Notes: a model not told the origin generated them from the sequence alone. A stretch of 64,000 nt of DNA from an uncultured Ruminococcus sp. (GCA_904393835.1 CAJFNC010000002.1:99639-163638), one strand, 5' to 3'. Positions 33,305-43,522 are shown, counted from the first letter of the stretch. Translations and numbers: made by a program.

Positions 33305-33344
33305 CTCCCTTTTGCAGATAATAGCTGTGAAAGGGAGTTTTTTT
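33305..33344 (+). terminator. Terminator hairpin that also holds the spoVAD ribosome site
   Basis: CTCCCTTT and AAAGGGAG pair across 17 nt and are followed by seven T directly before the spoVAD ATG. The right arm AAAGGGAG is also the only Shine-Dalgarno for spoVAD. Confidence 0.8.
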
Positions 33345-34355
33345 ATGATACGAAGAATAGGAAAATACACAATCGGATTTGAAGAAACGCCGTCAATAAT
33401 AGGCTATGCTTCCGTTGCGGGAAAAATGGAAAACGAAGGTCCTCTCGGTGGAAGTTTTGATAAGGTGATCTACGACAGCTACGACGGCCTTGACACATAT
33501 GAGCAGGCTGAAAGTATGCTGCAAACAGAGGCGGTGTCATTGGCAATTTCAAAGGCGGGACTTAAAGCCGATGATATTGACTGCATTTTTGCAGGGGATT
33601 TGCTTAACCAGTGCACAGGCTCAAGTTATGCGCTTCTTGATTTTAATATTCCTTATCTTGGTCAGTACGGTGCTTGTTCCACCATGGCTCAGGGACTTAT
33701 TATGGCGTCGATATTTGTAGAGAGCGGCGCGGCTAGTATTGCAATGTGTACCACATCATCGCACTTTTGTTCGGCGGAACGTCAATACAGATTTCCTCTT
33801 GAATACGGCGGTGTGCGTACTCCCAGCGCACAGTGGACCGTTACCGGTTCGGGCAGCTGCGTGCTGAAAAATGTAAAAAAAGGTCCGTCAATTGCACGTG
33901 CAACCGTGGGCAGAATAGTCGACCTTGGTATTAAAGACGCCAACAATATGGGCGCCGCAATGGCTCCCGCGGCGGCTCAGACGCTGAAAAATTATTTTGA
34001 AGATACGCAGACTCAGCCGTCCGACTATGATTTGATTTTGACGGGCGATTTGGGAGAAGTAGGAAGCAAATCTCTATATGACTTACTGAAGAGAGAGGGA
34101 ATAGACATCAGCTCGCGCCACAACGACTGCGGTCTTATAATTTACGACAGAAAAAAGCAGGACGTTCATTCGGGCGGCTCGGGATGCGGCTGCGCAGCTT
34201 CGGTGTTCTGCTCAAAGATTTTGTCCGAAATGTGTGACGAAAAAATTTCAAACATTCTTTTTATGGCAACAGGCGCGCTTATGAGTCCTACTACCTGTGG
34301 TCAGGGCGCGGGAATTCCGTCAATTGCGCATCTTATAAATGTAAAAAACAGATAA
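33345..34355 (+). CDS. spoVAD: Stage V sporulation protein AD
   Basis: A 336-residue thiolase-fold protein that takes part in dipicolinic-acid uptake into the forespore. It shows the family features FEETPSIIGYASVAGKMENE, GPLGGSFDK, LLNQCTGSSYAL, STMAQGLIMAS, TVGRIVDLGIKDANNMGAAM and GSGCGCAAS. The ATG at 33345 follows AAAGGGAG. spoVAC and spoVAE, its usual operon partners, are not beside it; neighbours are a VanW gene and a PAP2 gene. It may be under forespore (sigma-G) control, but I saw no clear promoter. Confidence 0.95.
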   Translation: MIRRIGKYTIGFEETPSIIGYASVAGKMENEGPLGGSFDKVIYDSYDGLDTYEQAESMLQTEAVSLAISKAGLKADDIDCIFAGDLLNQCTGSSYALLDFNIPYLGQYGACSTMAQGLIMASIFVESGAASIAMCTTSSHFCSAERQYRFPLEYGGVRTPSAQWTVTGSGSCVLKNVKKGPSIARATVGRIVDLGIKDANNMGAAMAPAAAQTLKNYFEDTQTQPSDYDLILTGDLGEVGSKSLYDLLKREGIDISSRHNDCGLIIYDRKKQDVHSGGSGCGCAASVFCSKILSEMCDEKISNILFMATGALMSPTTCGQGAGIPSIAHLINVKNR

Positions 34356-34457
34356 ATTTTTAAAAAACTCTGTTCAAAATTAAATTTATATGCTATAATG
34401 AACGTAATGTAAAAATTAGCGGCTGTTAAATATTATATTGTTACAGGAGTTGCGTTT

Positions 34458-35000
34458 ATGTTTGGCAGAATACAGAACCTTGATAACAGAGTTCTTGAGT
34501 CAATAGGCAAAATTCATAAGCCGATTTTAAATAAAATAATGATAGCCGTTTCCAAATCGGGCAACCTCGGACTTGTCTGGTGGGGAATCTGCACTGTATT
34601 CTTGGTTAGACCTCAGTGGAGATTGACGGGATTTAATTTTATTTTGGCGCTTGCCATTGCTCACCTGATGGGTGAAATTACAATTAAACACATTGTAAAG
34701 CGAGTGCGACCGTGCCATCATTTGGGCGACGATGAGCAGCTCATTGACAGACCCAGGTTTTATTCTTTTCCGTCGGGTCATACAACAGCTTCTTTTGCCG
34801 TAGTGGGCGTTGCTCTTATGAGGTGTTGCCCGTTGACTTTGGCGCTGATATTGCTTTTGGCTTCAACGATGGCTTTTTCTCGAATTTATCTCAGGGTGCA
34901 CTACCTTACCGACGTTGTGGTGGGAGTGCTTTTGGGATTTGTGTGCGGAGTTGCTTCGGTATTTATTTTTAACGCTTTTGTTCCCGCATATTTTCTGTAA
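34458..35000 (+). CDS. PAP2-family membrane phosphatase
   Basis: A 180-residue membrane protein with about five helices and the three PAP2 phosphatase motifs: KHIVKRVRP, FPSGHTTA, and SRIYLRVHYLTD. It probably removes phosphate from a lipid such as undecaprenyl pyrophosphate or phosphatidylglycerophosphate on the outer face. GGAG lies upstream. It stands between spoVAD and sigG and is followed by its own terminator. Confidence 0.93.
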   Translation: MFGRIQNLDNRVLESIGKIHKPILNKIMIAVSKSGNLGLVWWGICTVFLVRPQWRLTGFNFILALAIAHLMGEITIKHIVKRVRPCHHLGDDEQLIDRPRFYSFPSGHTTASFAVVGVALMRCCPLTLALILLLASTMAFSRIYLRVHYLTDVVVGVLLGFVCGVASVFIFNAFVPAYFL

Positions 35001-35030
35001 TTCCTATAACTATAATAAATTTAAAAATAT

Positions 35031-35057
35031 AAGCAGAGGGTTGACCTCTGCTTTTTT
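35031..35057 (+). terminator. Terminator after the PAP2 gene
   Basis: AGCAGAGG, a five-base loop, CCTCTGCT and TTTTT form a strong hairpin 30 bp past the stop codon. Confidence 0.92.
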
Positions 35058-35126
35058 GCTGTTGTCGGTATAAAAATTTACCTTTTGGCAATACTTTTTA
35101 TAAAGTGATTGTCGGGAGGTAATGTT

Positions 35127-35909
35127 TTGCAGTACGGCAAAGTTGAAATTTGCGGCGTCAACACCTCAAAGTTGAAGTTGCTCAAAGAAAGTGAAAAGCG
35201 CGAGCTTTTAAAAATTATAAAAAATGGCGCTCCTAAGGAAAGGGAAGAGGCGCGTGACAAAATGATAAAAGGCAACCTCAGGCTTGTGCTGTCGGTGATT
35301 CAGCGTTTTACAAACCGAGGTGAAAATCCCGACGACTTGTTTCAGGTGGGCGTAATCGGGCTTATTAAGGCAATTGATAATTTTGACCCTGATCTTGACG
35401 TCAGATTCAGCACCTACGGTGTGCCGATGATTATCGGCGAGCTTAGAAGGTATTTGCGGGACAACAATTCGGTGCGTGTATCACGCTCTATGCGTGATAC
35501 GGCTTACAGAGCAATGCAGGTCAAGGAAGAACTGATAAACAAAAACGGCAGGGAACCGACGGTTGAGGAAATTGCCGAGATTTTGGAAGTGCCCAAGGAA
35601 AATGTTGTCCTGTCGCTGGAGGCTATTGTTGAGCCGGTTTCACTGTATGAACCTGTGTTTTCCGACGGCGCCGACACAATTTATGTGATGGATCAGATAG
35701 GTGACAAGAGCGACGAGTCGTCATGGCTTGAAGAACTTTCCTTTAAAGACGCGATGAAAAATCTGTCGCAGCGTGAAAAGCAGATACTTTCGCTTAGATT
35801 TTTCAGGGGAAAAACCCAGATGGAGGTAGCCAATGAAATCGGCATTTCTCAGGCTCAGGTCAGCAGAATAGAAAAAGGCGCGCTTAATTCAATTAAAAAC
35901 AGTATGTGA
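35127..35909 (+). CDS. sigG: RNA polymerase sigma-G factor
   Basis: A 260-residue forespore sigma factor. The start is the TTG at 35127 with GGGAGG 8 nt upstream, giving MQYGKVEICGVNTSKLKLL, the sigma-G N terminus. Region 2 contains NLRLVLSVIQRFTNRGE, DDLFQVGVIGLIKAIDNF and RFSTYGVPMIIGELRRYLRD. Region 4 has REKQILSLRFFRGKTQMEVA and GISQAQVSRIEKGAL. It stands alone, without spoIIGA and sigE, which often precede it in clostridia. Confidence 0.96.
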   Translation: MQYGKVEICGVNTSKLKLLKESEKRELLKIIKNGAPKEREEARDKMIKGNLRLVLSVIQRFTNRGENPDDLFQVGVIGLIKAIDNFDPDLDVRFSTYGVPMIIGELRRYLRDNNSVRVSRSMRDTAYRAMQVKEELINKNGREPTVEEIAEILEVPKENVVLSLEAIVEPVSLYEPVFSDGADTIYVMDQIGDKSDESSWLEELSFKDAMKNLSQREKQILSLRFFRGKTQMEVANEIGISQAQVSRIEKGALNSIKNSM

Positions 35910-35968
35910 TATAACAAAACAAACGGCAGAAAAACTATTAAAAGTTTTTTGCCTGCTGTATTTTTATC

Positions 35969-35994
35969 AAAAGCACCGTTTCGGCGGTGCTTTT
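35969..35994 (+). terminator. Terminator after sigG
   Basis: AAAAGCACCG and CGGTGCTTTT form a 10-bp perfect stem with a short loop. A weaker AT-rich hairpin lies just before it. Confidence 0.85.
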
Positions 35995-36051
35995 GCTTTG
36001 TATACTATTTACGTATACACCTGTTTTCCGGAGATTCGGGATATAAGCAAC

Positions 36052-36083
36052 AAAAAACCCTTTCCGCAATTTAACGGAAAGGG
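36052..36083 (-). terminator. Terminator after rny
   Basis: On the minus strand CCCTTTCCG and CGGAAAGGG pair and are followed by six T, 14 bp beyond the rny stop. Confidence 0.92.
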
Positions 36084-36096
36084 ATAAATTTTTGAT

Positions 36097-37650
36097 TTAT
36101 TTTGCGTAGTCGGAAGCTCTGCTTTCACGGATGATGTTAACTTTAATCTGTCCGGGATATTCAAGCTCTTCTTCAATCTTTTTGCAAATTTCTCTTGCAA
36201 GCGGTATCATACGTTCGTCGTTAACGACTTCGGGTTTAACCATTACACGTACTTCTCTGCCTGCCTGGATAGCAAATGTGCGCTCAACGCCGTCAAATGA
36301 TGAGGCAACCTCTTCAAGTTTTTGCAGACGTTTGATATAGTTTTCAACATTCTCACGTCTTGCGCCGGGTCTTGCGGCGGACAATGCATCGGCCGCCTGA
36401 ACAAGGCAGGCTACTATTGTTTTTGCTTCAACGTCGCCGTGGTGAGCCTGAATAGCGTGAATAACAGCGTCGCTTTCTTTATATTTTCTGGCAATATCCA
36501 CACCTATTTGAATGTGTGTGCCTTCAACCTCGTGGTCAATCGACTTACCTATATCGTGCAAAAGTCCTGCACGCTTGGCAACTGTCGGGTCAAGTCCGAG
36601 TTCACTTGCCATCATTCCGGCGAGGAATGAAACCTCAAGCGAATGGTTCAGTACGTTCTGACCGTAGCTTGTACGGTAACGCAAACGACCGAGAAGCTTG
36701 ACAATCTCGGGATGAACGTTGTGAATACCTGCTTCGAGCACTGCGCGTTCACCTTCGTGTTTGATTGTAGCTTCAACCTCGCGTCTTGCTTTTTCGACGG
36801 TTTCTTCAATCCTCGCGGGATGAATACGTCCGTCCGCAATAAGTTTTTCAAGTGCGATTCTCGCAACCTCACGTCTGACTGGCTCAAAGCAAGAAAGTGT
36901 AATTGCTTCGGGAGTATCGTCGATAATGAGGTCAACACCCGTGAGCGTTTCAATCGCTCTTATGTTACGTCCCTCACGACCGATTATACGTCCCTTCATT
37001 TCGTCATTGGGGAGAGGAACAACTGAAATTGTAGCTTCCGCTACCTGATCGGCGGCAAGTCTTTGAATGGCAAGAGAAATAATGTTTCTCGCCTTGTCGT
37101 CGGCTTCTTCCTTAAGCTGTTCGGTGTATTCCATAATTTTAACCGATTTTTCGTGTGTAAGCTCGTCCTCAAGCTGAGTGAGCAAATAGTTTTTAGCCTG
37201 TTCGGCTGTGTAGCCTGAAATTTTTTCGAGCATTTCAAACTGACTTTTCTTAATGGTTTCAATCTCTTCAAGCTTTGCTTCGGTTTCCTTAAGCTTTTTG
37301 GAAACCTTTTCTTCCTTTTTCTCCATATTGTCAAGTTTGCGGTCAAGAGTTTCTTCCTTTTGTTGGATACGACGTTCCTGACGCTGAACTTCTTTGCGAC
37401 GGTCGGAGATTTCCTTTTCACTCTCTGTTCTGAAACGGTGAATTTCGTCCTTACCTTCAAGGACAACTTCTTTTTTCTTTGCTTCGGCTGACTTAATAGC
37501 ATCCGAAACAATTCGTTTTGCCTCTTCCTCAGCGCTGCCTATTTCTTTTTCGGCGGAATTTTTTCTGATGGCAATACCGGCGAAAACACCGATAGCACCG
37601 CCGATAATCAACGCGGCAACTATGCAGATAATGGCAACCCCAATCTGCAT
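36097..37650 (-). CDS. rny: Ribonuclease Y
   Basis: The 517-residue membrane-anchored endoribonuclease that starts mRNA decay in many Firmicutes. One N-terminal transmembrane helix (about 3-26) is followed by a long coiled coil rich in K, E and R (about 35-200). Next come the KH domain ([20 protein letters not shown]) and the HD domain with the metal-binding [14 protein letters not shown]. Length is as expected. AGGAGG precedes the ATG. Confidence 0.97.
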   Translation of the reverse strand: MQIGVAIICIVAALIIGGAIGVFAGIAIRKNSAEKEIGSAEEEAKRIVSDAIKSAEAKKKEVVLEGKDEIHRFRTESEKEISDRRKEVQRQERRIQQKEETLDRKLDNMEKKEEKVSKKLKETEAKLEEIETIKKSQFEMLEKISGYTAEQAKNYLLTQLEDELTHEKSVKIMEYTEQLKEEADDKARNIISLAIQRLAADQVAEATISVVPLPNDEMKGRIIGREGRNIRAIETLTGVDLIIDDTPEAITLSCFEPVRREVARIALEKLIADGRIHPARIEETVEKARREVEATIKHEGERAVLEAGIHNVHPEIVKLLGRLRYRTSYGQNVLNHSLEVSFLAGMMASELGLDPTVAKRAGLLHDIGKSIDHEVEGTHIQIGVDIARKYKESDAVIHAIQAHHGDVEAKTIVACLVQAADALSAARPGARRENVENYIKRLQKLEEVASSFDGVERTFAIQAGREVRVMVKPEVVNDERMIPLAREICKKIEEELEYPGQIKVNIIRESRASDYAK

Positions 37651-38244
37651 TTTGACACCTCCTTATTTAGTTTTTTTTGTTCAAAATTTAATTCCCAATC
37701 AAAAAACCTTTAAGGGTGCCGTTAGCAAGATATTTAATTGTGTTTTTACTGGTTATTAGATTGTCACGATTACAGTATATAAAAGCCGTAAAAGGCAGAG
37801 ATAAATAATGCAGTTCTATAACAAAAACGCCATAAAAATTGAAAAAATATCTATATATAACGGCTCTTTTAAAGAGTCTGATTAAAAAATAAGCAAAAAA
37901 CATTATTTAATACAAAAAATTATTTGAAATTATTTAAAAATATTATAAATGTTTTTCGCAAATAATCGCAATTTACGATTATCCTTATTAATTCTATAAT
38001 AATTTGTATGAATTGTCAAGAATAAGTAAGTCAAAATTACAAATAAGTAATTATGAACAAGAATTATATATCGTTATTTTGTAAACTTATTTTATAAAAT
38101 AACTGAAAAACGAGGGATTTTATTTGAAATTTTACATAATTTGTAAAAATCAAAAAAATTTTCGTTAAATCTTTGTCAAACTATTGAAGAAATGAAAAAA
38201 ATGTAATATAATTAAAGTACCTTAAATTTTAGGAGGAATTTTTT
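37651..38244. other. Long AT-rich intergenic region between rny and gap
   Basis: The 594-bp divergent gap is very AT-rich. On the plus side it ends in a good promoter for gap (38184-38212). Short open frames on the minus strand (for example 37688-37903) lack ribosome sites and codon character. No riboswitch-like structure was recognised. Confidence 0.5.
38184..38212 (+). promoter_or_regulatory. Promoter of gap
   Basis: TTGAAG (38184-38189), a 17-bp spacer and TATAAT (38207-38212) lie 33 bp before the gap start; AGGAGG follows. Confidence 0.75.
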
Positions 38245-39276
38245 ATGTCAGTAAAAGTTGCAATTAACGGTTTCGGCCGTATCGGCCGTCTTGCTTTCAG
38301 ACAGATGTTCGGCGCTGAAGGCTATGAGGTAGTAGCAATCAACGACCTTACAAAGCCCGCTATGCTCGCAGATCTTCTTAAGTACGATACTGCTCAGGGC
38401 GGTTACTGCGGCAGAATCGGTGAAAATCTTCACACAGTTGAATCTACCGATAACTCAATCATCGTTGACGGTAAGGAAATCACAATCTATGCTATGGCTA
38501 ATGCTGCCGAGCTTCCTTGGGGCGAAATCGGCGTTGACGTAGTATTGGAGTGCACAGGCTTCTATACATCAAAGGCTAAGAGCCAGGCTCACCTTGACGC
38601 AGGCGCTAAGAAAGTTGTTATTTCTGCTCCCGCAGGCAACGACCTTAAGACAATCGTTTACAGCGTAAACGAAAAGACTCTTACAAAGGAAGACAAAATC
38701 ATCTCTGCAGCTTCTTGTACAACAAACTGCCTTGCTCCTATGGCAGACACACTTAACAAATATGCTGAAATCCAGAGCGGTATTATGTCAACAATTCACG
38801 CTTACACAGGCGACCAGATGATCCTCGACGGTCCTCACAGAAAGGGCGACCTCAGAAGAGCAAGAGCAGGTGCTGCTAACATCGTTCCTAACTCAACAGG
38901 CGCTGCTAAGGCTATCGGTCTTGTAATTCCCGAGCTCAACGGTAAGCTCATCGGTTCAGCTCAGCGTGTTCCTGTTCCCACAGGTTCAACAACAATTCTT
39001 ACAGCTGTTGTTAAGGGCAAAGACGTAACAGTTGAAGGCATCAATGCTGCTATGAAGGCTGCTGCTTCAGAGTCATTCGGTTACAATGAAGATCCCATCG
39101 TTTCTTCAGACGTTATCGGTATGAGATACGGTTCACTCTTCGATGCTACTCAGACAATGGTATCAAAGATTGCTGACGACCTCTACGAAGTACAGGTTGT
39201 TTCTTGGTATGACAACGAAAACTCATACACAAGCCAGATGGTTAGAACAATTAAGTACTTTGCTGAATTGGGTTAA
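38245..39276 (+). CDS. gap: Glyceraldehyde-3-phosphate dehydrogenase
   Basis: The 343-residue glycolytic enzyme, NAD-linked by its N terminus [19 protein letters not shown]. The catalytic Cys lies in [12 protein letters not shown] at about 153, and the His in [11 protein letters not shown]. Codon use is strongly biased to AAG, CTT and GCT, as in the ribosomal protein genes, which fits high expression. AGGAGG precedes the ATG. Monocistronic, followed by a terminator. Confidence 0.97.
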   Translation: MSVKVAINGFGRIGRLAFRQMFGAEGYEVVAINDLTKPAMLADLLKYDTAQGGYCGRIGENLHTVESTDNSIIVDGKEITIYAMANAAELPWGEIGVDVVLECTGFYTSKAKSQAHLDAGAKKVVISAPAGNDLKTIVYSVNEKTLTKEDKIISAASCTTNCLAPMADTLNKYAEIQSGIMSTIHAYTGDQMILDGPHRKGDLRRARAGAANIVPNSTGAAKAIGLVIPELNGKLIGSAQRVPVPTGSTTILTAVVKGKDVTVEGINAAMKAAASESFGYNEDPIVSSDVIGMRYGSLFDATQTMVSKIADDLYEVQVVSWYDNENSYTSQMVRTIKYFAELG

Positions 39277-39301
39277 TCTGCGACTTGACGTAACTTATTT
39301 G

Positions 39302-39330
39302 GGCTGTCCGCAAGGGCAGCCTTTTATTTT
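39302..39330 (+). terminator. Terminator after gap
   Basis: GGCTGtCC and GGgCAGCC close on a GCAA tetraloop and are followed by TTTTATTTT. Confidence 0.9.
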
Positions 39331-39340
39331 GCCTTTTTGC

Positions 39341-39371
39341 AAAATAAAAGCGCACCTTTTAAGGCACGCTT
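39341..39371 (-). terminator. Terminator after the dCMP deaminase gene
   Basis: On the minus strand AAGCGTGCCTT and AAGGTGCGCTT pair, with one mismatch, and are followed by TTATTTT. Confidence 0.82.
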
Positions 39372-39390
39372 AGGAAGTCAAATGATTTGT

Positions 39391-39870
39391 TTATCGTTTA
39401 AAGTTAAGGACAAGCTCGTCGTCCTTTGATTCAAATTTTCTGATTTTTACATTAGCGGACGCCAGCATACGTTTTGACGCCTTGGTTTGCTCGGAGTCTG
39501 CGTATTTGTCATAAAGATAGATAACTTCGCCTATTCCGCTCTGGATGATTGCTTTTGCACATTCGTTACAAGGGAAAAGGTCAACATAGAGCTTTGCACC
39601 CTTTAAATTTTTACCGCGCGCATTTAAAATCGCGTTTAATTCGGCGTGTACCACGTAGTTGTACTTAGTGTCGTTGCCCTCGCGTTCCCAGGGGAAGATG
39701 TCGTCGGAACAGCCGTAAGGAAAACCGTTATATCCTGTTGAAAGAATTATGTTATTGGAATCAACAATGCAGGCGCCGACCTGAGTGTTGGGGTCTTTGC
39801 TGCGCTTTGCCGCCAAAAGGGCAACTCCCATGAAGTATTCGTCCCATGAAATATAACCGTCACGTTTCAT
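39391..39870 (-). CDS. dCMP deaminase family protein (ComEB type)
   Basis: A 159-residue zinc deaminase that should convert dCMP to dUMP for thymidylate synthesis. Zinc ligands and catalytic Glu are in VVHAELNAIL and FPCNECAKAI. The N terminus ISWDEYFMGVALLAAKRSKD and the NTQVGACIVD segment are typical. GGAGG precedes the ATG. Stands alone between gap and the YeiH gene. Confidence 0.94.
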   Translation of the reverse strand: MKRDGYISWDEYFMGVALLAAKRSKDPNTQVGACIVDSNNIILSTGYNGFPYGCSDDIFPWEREGNDTKYNYVVHAELNAILNARGKNLKGAKLYVDLFPCNECAKAIIQSGIGEVIYLYDKYADSEQTKASKRMLASANVKIRKFESKDDELVLNFKR

Positions 39871-40018
39871 AATATTCCTCCAATCGCAGTTCTTAAATTT
39901 CCTTAATAAAATTATATATCATATCGTCAAATTAGGCAAGTATTTATCACGTTTTAGTTTATTTAATAAACAACAAATTATACTTATAACTGCTCATTAA
40001 TGCAATATTTATATTGTC

Positions 40019-40047
40019 TTGATATGGCTTTTATGCTATCATATACA
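40019..40047 (+). promoter_or_regulatory. Promoter of the YeiH-type gene
   Basis: TTGATA (40019-40024), a 17-bp spacer and TATACA (40042-40047) lie 30 bp before the start codon. Confidence 0.62.
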
Positions 40048-40076
40048 AGATGAAATAAAAATACAGAGGGGACAAT

Positions 40077-41141
40077 ATGAGTATAATTTACGGTATTTTG
40101 TTGTGCCTTTTGATTGCAGTTCCGTCATGGCTTCTTGTACAGCTTGTGCCTGCGCTTGAAGTTATCGGAGCACCGGTAATTGCAATCATTGTCGGTATGA
40201 TAGTTACGGTTATTTTCAAAAATAATTCTGCATTTAAAAACAAATTCCAAGGCGGTATTACTTTTACTTCCAAGAAGATTTTGCAGACTGCAGTTGTGTT
40301 GCTCGGTTTCGGTTTGAACCTTGCGACTATCGGTAAAGTCGGTTTGACTTCACTTCCGATTATTTTGTCAACCATCGCAACCTCTTTGATTGTGGCATTT
40401 ATTCTTTATAAAATTTTGAAAGTGCCGTCAAAGACCGCAACGCTTATCGGCGTAGGTTCAAGTATTTGCGGCGGTTCGGCAATTGCCGCGACTGCTCCGG
40501 TTATAGATGCCGACGATGAGGAGATTGCCCAGTCAATTTCGGTTATCTTCCTCTTTAACGTTATTGCGGCGCTTATTTTTCCCACGCTCGGTGGTTTTCT
40601 CGGAATGACAAACGCGGGTTTCGGCTTGTTTGCAGGTACTGCAATTAACGATACTTCATCCGTTACTGCGGCGGCTTCTACCTGGGATTCACTCCACCAC
40701 ACCAACGGCGCCGTGCTTGACTATGCGACAATAGTTAAGCTTACAAGAACGCTTGCGATTATTCCGATTACGCTTGTTCTTGCTTTTGTAAGGCTAAGAA
40801 AAGAGAAAAAAGTTTCCGCAAGCGGCGGCACGGGCAAAAAGGTAAGCCTTAAAAAGATTTTTCCGATGTTTATCCTCTACTTTGTGCTGGCGTCTGTAAT
40901 TACAACAATTGTAACTTCGGTTTGCAGCGGCGCGGCGCTCGACGTTGCCAACGACATTTTCGGCTTTTTAAAACAGCTGAGTAAATTCTTTATTGTAATG
41001 GCTATGGCGGCAATAGGTCTTAACACAGACATAATAAAGCTTGTAAAAACAGGCGGCAAGCCGATTTTGCTCGGCTTTGTGTGCTGGATTGCCATTACGG
41101 GCGTGAGTATCGGTATGCAGCACGTGTTGGGTATATGGTAA
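40077..41141 (+). CDS. YeiH-family putative sulfate exporter
   Basis: A 354-residue integral membrane protein with about ten helices. Family features include [54 protein letters not shown] and the [19 protein letters not shown] segment. Homologues are annotated as putative sulfate exporters, but the substrate is not firmly shown. GAGGGG precedes the ATG. It is monocistronic between its own promoter and a strong terminator. Confidence 0.92.
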   Translation: MSIIYGILLCLLIAVPSWLLVQLVPALEVIGAPVIAIIVGMIVTVIFKNNSAFKNKFQGGITFTSKKILQTAVVLLGFGLNLATIGKVGLTSLPIILSTIATSLIVAFILYKILKVPSKTATLIGVGSSICGGSAIAATAPVIDADDEEIAQSISVIFLFNVIAALIFPTLGGFLGMTNAGFGLFAGTAINDTSSVTAAASTWDSLHHTNGAVLDYATIVKLTRTLAIIPITLVLAFVRLRKEKKVSASGGTGKKVSLKKIFPMFILYFVLASVITTIVTSVCSGAALDVANDIFGFLKQLSKFFIVMAMAAIGLNTDIIKLVKTGGKPILLGFVCWIAITGVSIGMQHVLGIW

Positions 41142-41158
41142 TTCTTAAAACAAAATTG

Positions 41159-41202
41159 AACCGCACAGGTTTGCATTATATGCAAGCCTGTGCGGTTTTT
41201 TA
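41159..41202. terminator. Strong bidirectional terminator
   Basis: AACCGCACAGG-TTTGCA and TGCAAGCCTGTGCGGTT make a stem of about 17 bp followed by TTTTT on the plus strand. It lies between the YeiH gene and the convergent histidine kinase gene; the kinase stop codon lies inside the T-run. Confidence 0.92.
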
Positions 41203-42849
41203 ATATTTAAAGAAAAATGTAACGGAGTTGTTTGCCGAATTCGCGCCGAAACGAAATTTATGGAGCTTGAAAACTGAGCTCACAATTGAAAGCCCCAGAC
41301 CGTTGCCCTTTTCGCTGTTTGCGTTAAGGCGAAAGTACGGCTGCCAAAGCTTTTTTAGTTCGCTCTTCTTTATACTCTCGCAGGGGTTTGTAATTTCAAA
41401 CTTTCCATCGGATATTTTTATGCGAATAACGCTGTTATCCGGTGAATATTTTAAAGCGTTTTCAATCAGGTTTTCAAGCGCAAGGGATAAAAGTTCTCTG
41501 TCAGCGTGAATTTCGGCATCACCGTCAATGACTATGTCAAAGCTTTTGCCCATCGGCGGTGCGTGCTCGGCTAAAACCTCATTGAGCAGTCCGTCTAATT
41601 TAAAATAAGTTTTGTTCAGCTTAATTTTTTCGGAATCAAGGCGTGAGTAATCAAGCATACGGTAAACAAGCTTGTCCATTGATAACGCCTGATTTTGGAT
41701 TACGCTGACATAGCGTTGATTGCATTCACTTTCAATGTGCCTGTTCAGGTTTTCGGCAAAGCCCGATATTACCTGGATAGGCGTTTTCATATTATGTGCA
41801 AAGGCGTTTACCATTTCTATCCGTTTTTGCTCTTGCTTAACTCGGGATCTAAAGGTGTGTATAATGGAAAATTCGAGTACTGCACAGATTATAATAAAGA
41901 AAATAAGAATGAAAACAGAAGTATAAATTATGTTTTCGTAACATTCGTCAAGTACATTAAACTGAGAGGCGTACATAGCCGTTGCGAAATTTATTTTGTT
42001 ATTTTCACTATAGAAATAAAAGGAATTTTTCTTGACAAGTGTATATGTAAACTTATCTGTGTTCATAAGTTCGACATTTTTATATTGACACAGCTTTACG
42101 TTTTGCTTTAAGGTTTCCCAATTATAATTATATTTGTTAAGCACAAAATCCCTGTCAATAATGTTTCGGTAGGTATCCGAAATGTGATACAATTTCATAC
42201 CCGAAGTATCCGCAGGCGTAAGCTCAAAGGATTCAACGTGTTTGTCCTGAATGTGCCAGGTGTTTGCGCTGCGGGCGGCTACAATTTCAACCGTTTTTGG
42301 CTTGATTAAAACTGAGTTTGAGACATAGAACTCGGTACAGACAAGCTCATAGTACAATTCCTTATCTGTCGGCTTGTCATTTAGGTATTGCGTTATTTTT
42401 TCGTACTGCGCGTCTGTCATTGAGCTTCTGAAGCTGTCAAAATCTATGTAGGCGTTGTTTGCCATTCCGAAATAAAGCGAATCTTCGTCGTATTTATATT
42501 CAATTTTGTCTGACGAATTTTCATTTCCCACAAAGGTGCCGCAAAAAATATTTTCGGATTTGGCAAGCGTTATGCCGTATTCATTTTTTATTGTTATATA
42601 CTTATCGCTTGAATTGTATTGGTTAATAAAATAATTGAGATAATCGTAACTGCCTTGAAGGGATATTTCGTCATAAATATCGTTAAAAAATTCGGCGGCT
42701 TCATTTTCTTCATTGTTTGTCAGCGTATCTTTTGTGTAGTCATAGGTTATAATGGCGTAAGCTGCTATTGTGATAACGCAGACAACAAACACTATTGCCG
42801 CGGTTACAATGCTAAGCCTTAAAAGCTGTTTTTTATTGCTCTTTTTCAT
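41200..42849 (-). CDS. Sensor histidine kinase
   Basis: A 549-residue membrane sensor. A first transmembrane helix is at about 12-35 and a second at about 305-330; between them lies an extracellular sensing domain of about 265 residues that I do not recognise. The cytoplasmic part has the phospho-acceptor His in AFAHNMKTPIQVISGF and the ATPase domain with ALENLIENALKYSPDN and KGNGLGLSIVSSV. There is no HAMP. It overlaps the response-regulator gene by 17 bp and is divergent from an ABC importer operon, which is its likely target. Confidence 0.93.
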   Translation of the reverse strand: MKKSNKKQLLRLSIVTAAIVFVVCVITIAAYAIITYDYTKDTLTNNEENEAAEFFNDIYDEISLQGSYDYLNYFINQYNSSDKYITIKNEYGITLAKSENIFCGTFVGNENSSDKIEYKYDEDSLYFGMANNAYIDFDSFRSSMTDAQYEKITQYLNDKPTDKELYYELVCTEFYVSNSVLIKPKTVEIVAARSANTWHIQDKHVESFELTPADTSGMKLYHISDTYRNIIDRDFVLNKYNYNWETLKQNVKLCQYKNVELMNTDKFTYTLVKKNSFYFYSENNKINFATAMYASQFNVLDECYENIIYTSVFILIFFIIICAVLEFSIIHTFRSRVKQEQKRIEMVNAFAHNMKTPIQVISGFAENLNRHIESECNQRYVSVIQNQALSMDKLVYRMLDYSRLDSEKIKLNKTYFKLDGLLNEVLAEHAPPMGKSFDIVIDGDAEIHADRELLSLALENLIENALKYSPDNSVIRIKISDGKFEITNPCESIKKSELKKLWQPYFRLNANSEKGNGLGLSIVSSVFKLHKFRFGANSANNSVTFFFKY

Positions 42850-43522
42850 CTTTGTTCTCCAGCTTATAGCCTCTTCTCACTACTGTTTTTAAAAGTTTTG
42901 AGTTGCTTTTGAGGGCTTTTCTCAGGTTTTTGATATGAGTATCAAGAATACGTATATCCGTATCCTCGTAATCCCAGAGGGTGCGGATGATTTTTTCTCT
43001 CGAAACAACGATTCCTTTGTTTTCAAGCAGCAGCTTAAGTATTCCGTATTCGGTGGCGGTAAGCTTTATTTCCTCGCCGTCGGAGAATACCGTACCGTTG
43101 TTGGGGTTGAGCGTTATTGTTCCCGAGGACAGGATGGGTGATCTTACAAGCCCCTTTGAACGCTTTATCAAAGCCTTGACTTTTTCGTAGAGTACGGGCA
43201 GGGCAAACGGCTTTATAATGTAGTCGTCGCAGCCGAGGCTGTATCCGTGAAGAATATCGCTTTGGCGGGTTCGCGCCGTAATAAACATAATAGGAATGTC
43301 TCTGCTTTTTCTGATCTCTTTGCAAATTTCAAATCCGTCAATATTCGGAAGCATAACATCGAGCAGCAAAAGGTCATAACTGTTTTCGTATAGCATCTCA
43401 ACACCAGATTGTCCGTCGGAAGCAAGGTGTATGTTGTATTTTCCCAAGCTTTCCTCGCGAAAATACTCTTCCACCATTTCTCGTATATCCTTGTCGTCCT
43501 CTATAAGTAATATGTTGTACAT
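42833..43522 (-). CDS. OmpR/PhoB-family response regulator
   Basis: A 229-residue protein. The ATG at 43522 is preferred, with GGGTGA just upstream. The receiver domain has the acidic pocket IEDDKD, the phospho-acceptor Asp in LLLLDVMLPNIDG, Thr/Ala in MFITARTRQ and Lys in YIIKPF. The C-terminal winged helix reads LTATEYGILKLLLENKGIVV and ILDTHIKNLRKALKSN. Partner of the kinase encoded just downstream. Confidence 0.95.
   Translation of the reverse strand: MYNILLIEDDKDIREMVEEYFREESLGKYNIHLASDGQSGVEMLYENSYDLLLLDVMLPNIDGFEICKEIRKSRDIPIMFITARTRQSDILHGYSLGCDDYIIKPFALPVLYEKVKALIKRSKGLVRSPILSSGTITLNPNNGTVFSDGEEIKLTATEYGILKLLLENKGIVVSREKIIRTLWDYEDTDIRILDTHIKNLRKALKSNSKLLKTVVRRGYKLENKDEKEQ

Noticed and set aside
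37688..37903. 71-codon minus-strand frame upstream of rny
   Set aside because: Very AT-rich, no ribosome site, Phe/Ile/Tyr-rich composition expected from AT-rich noncoding DNA.
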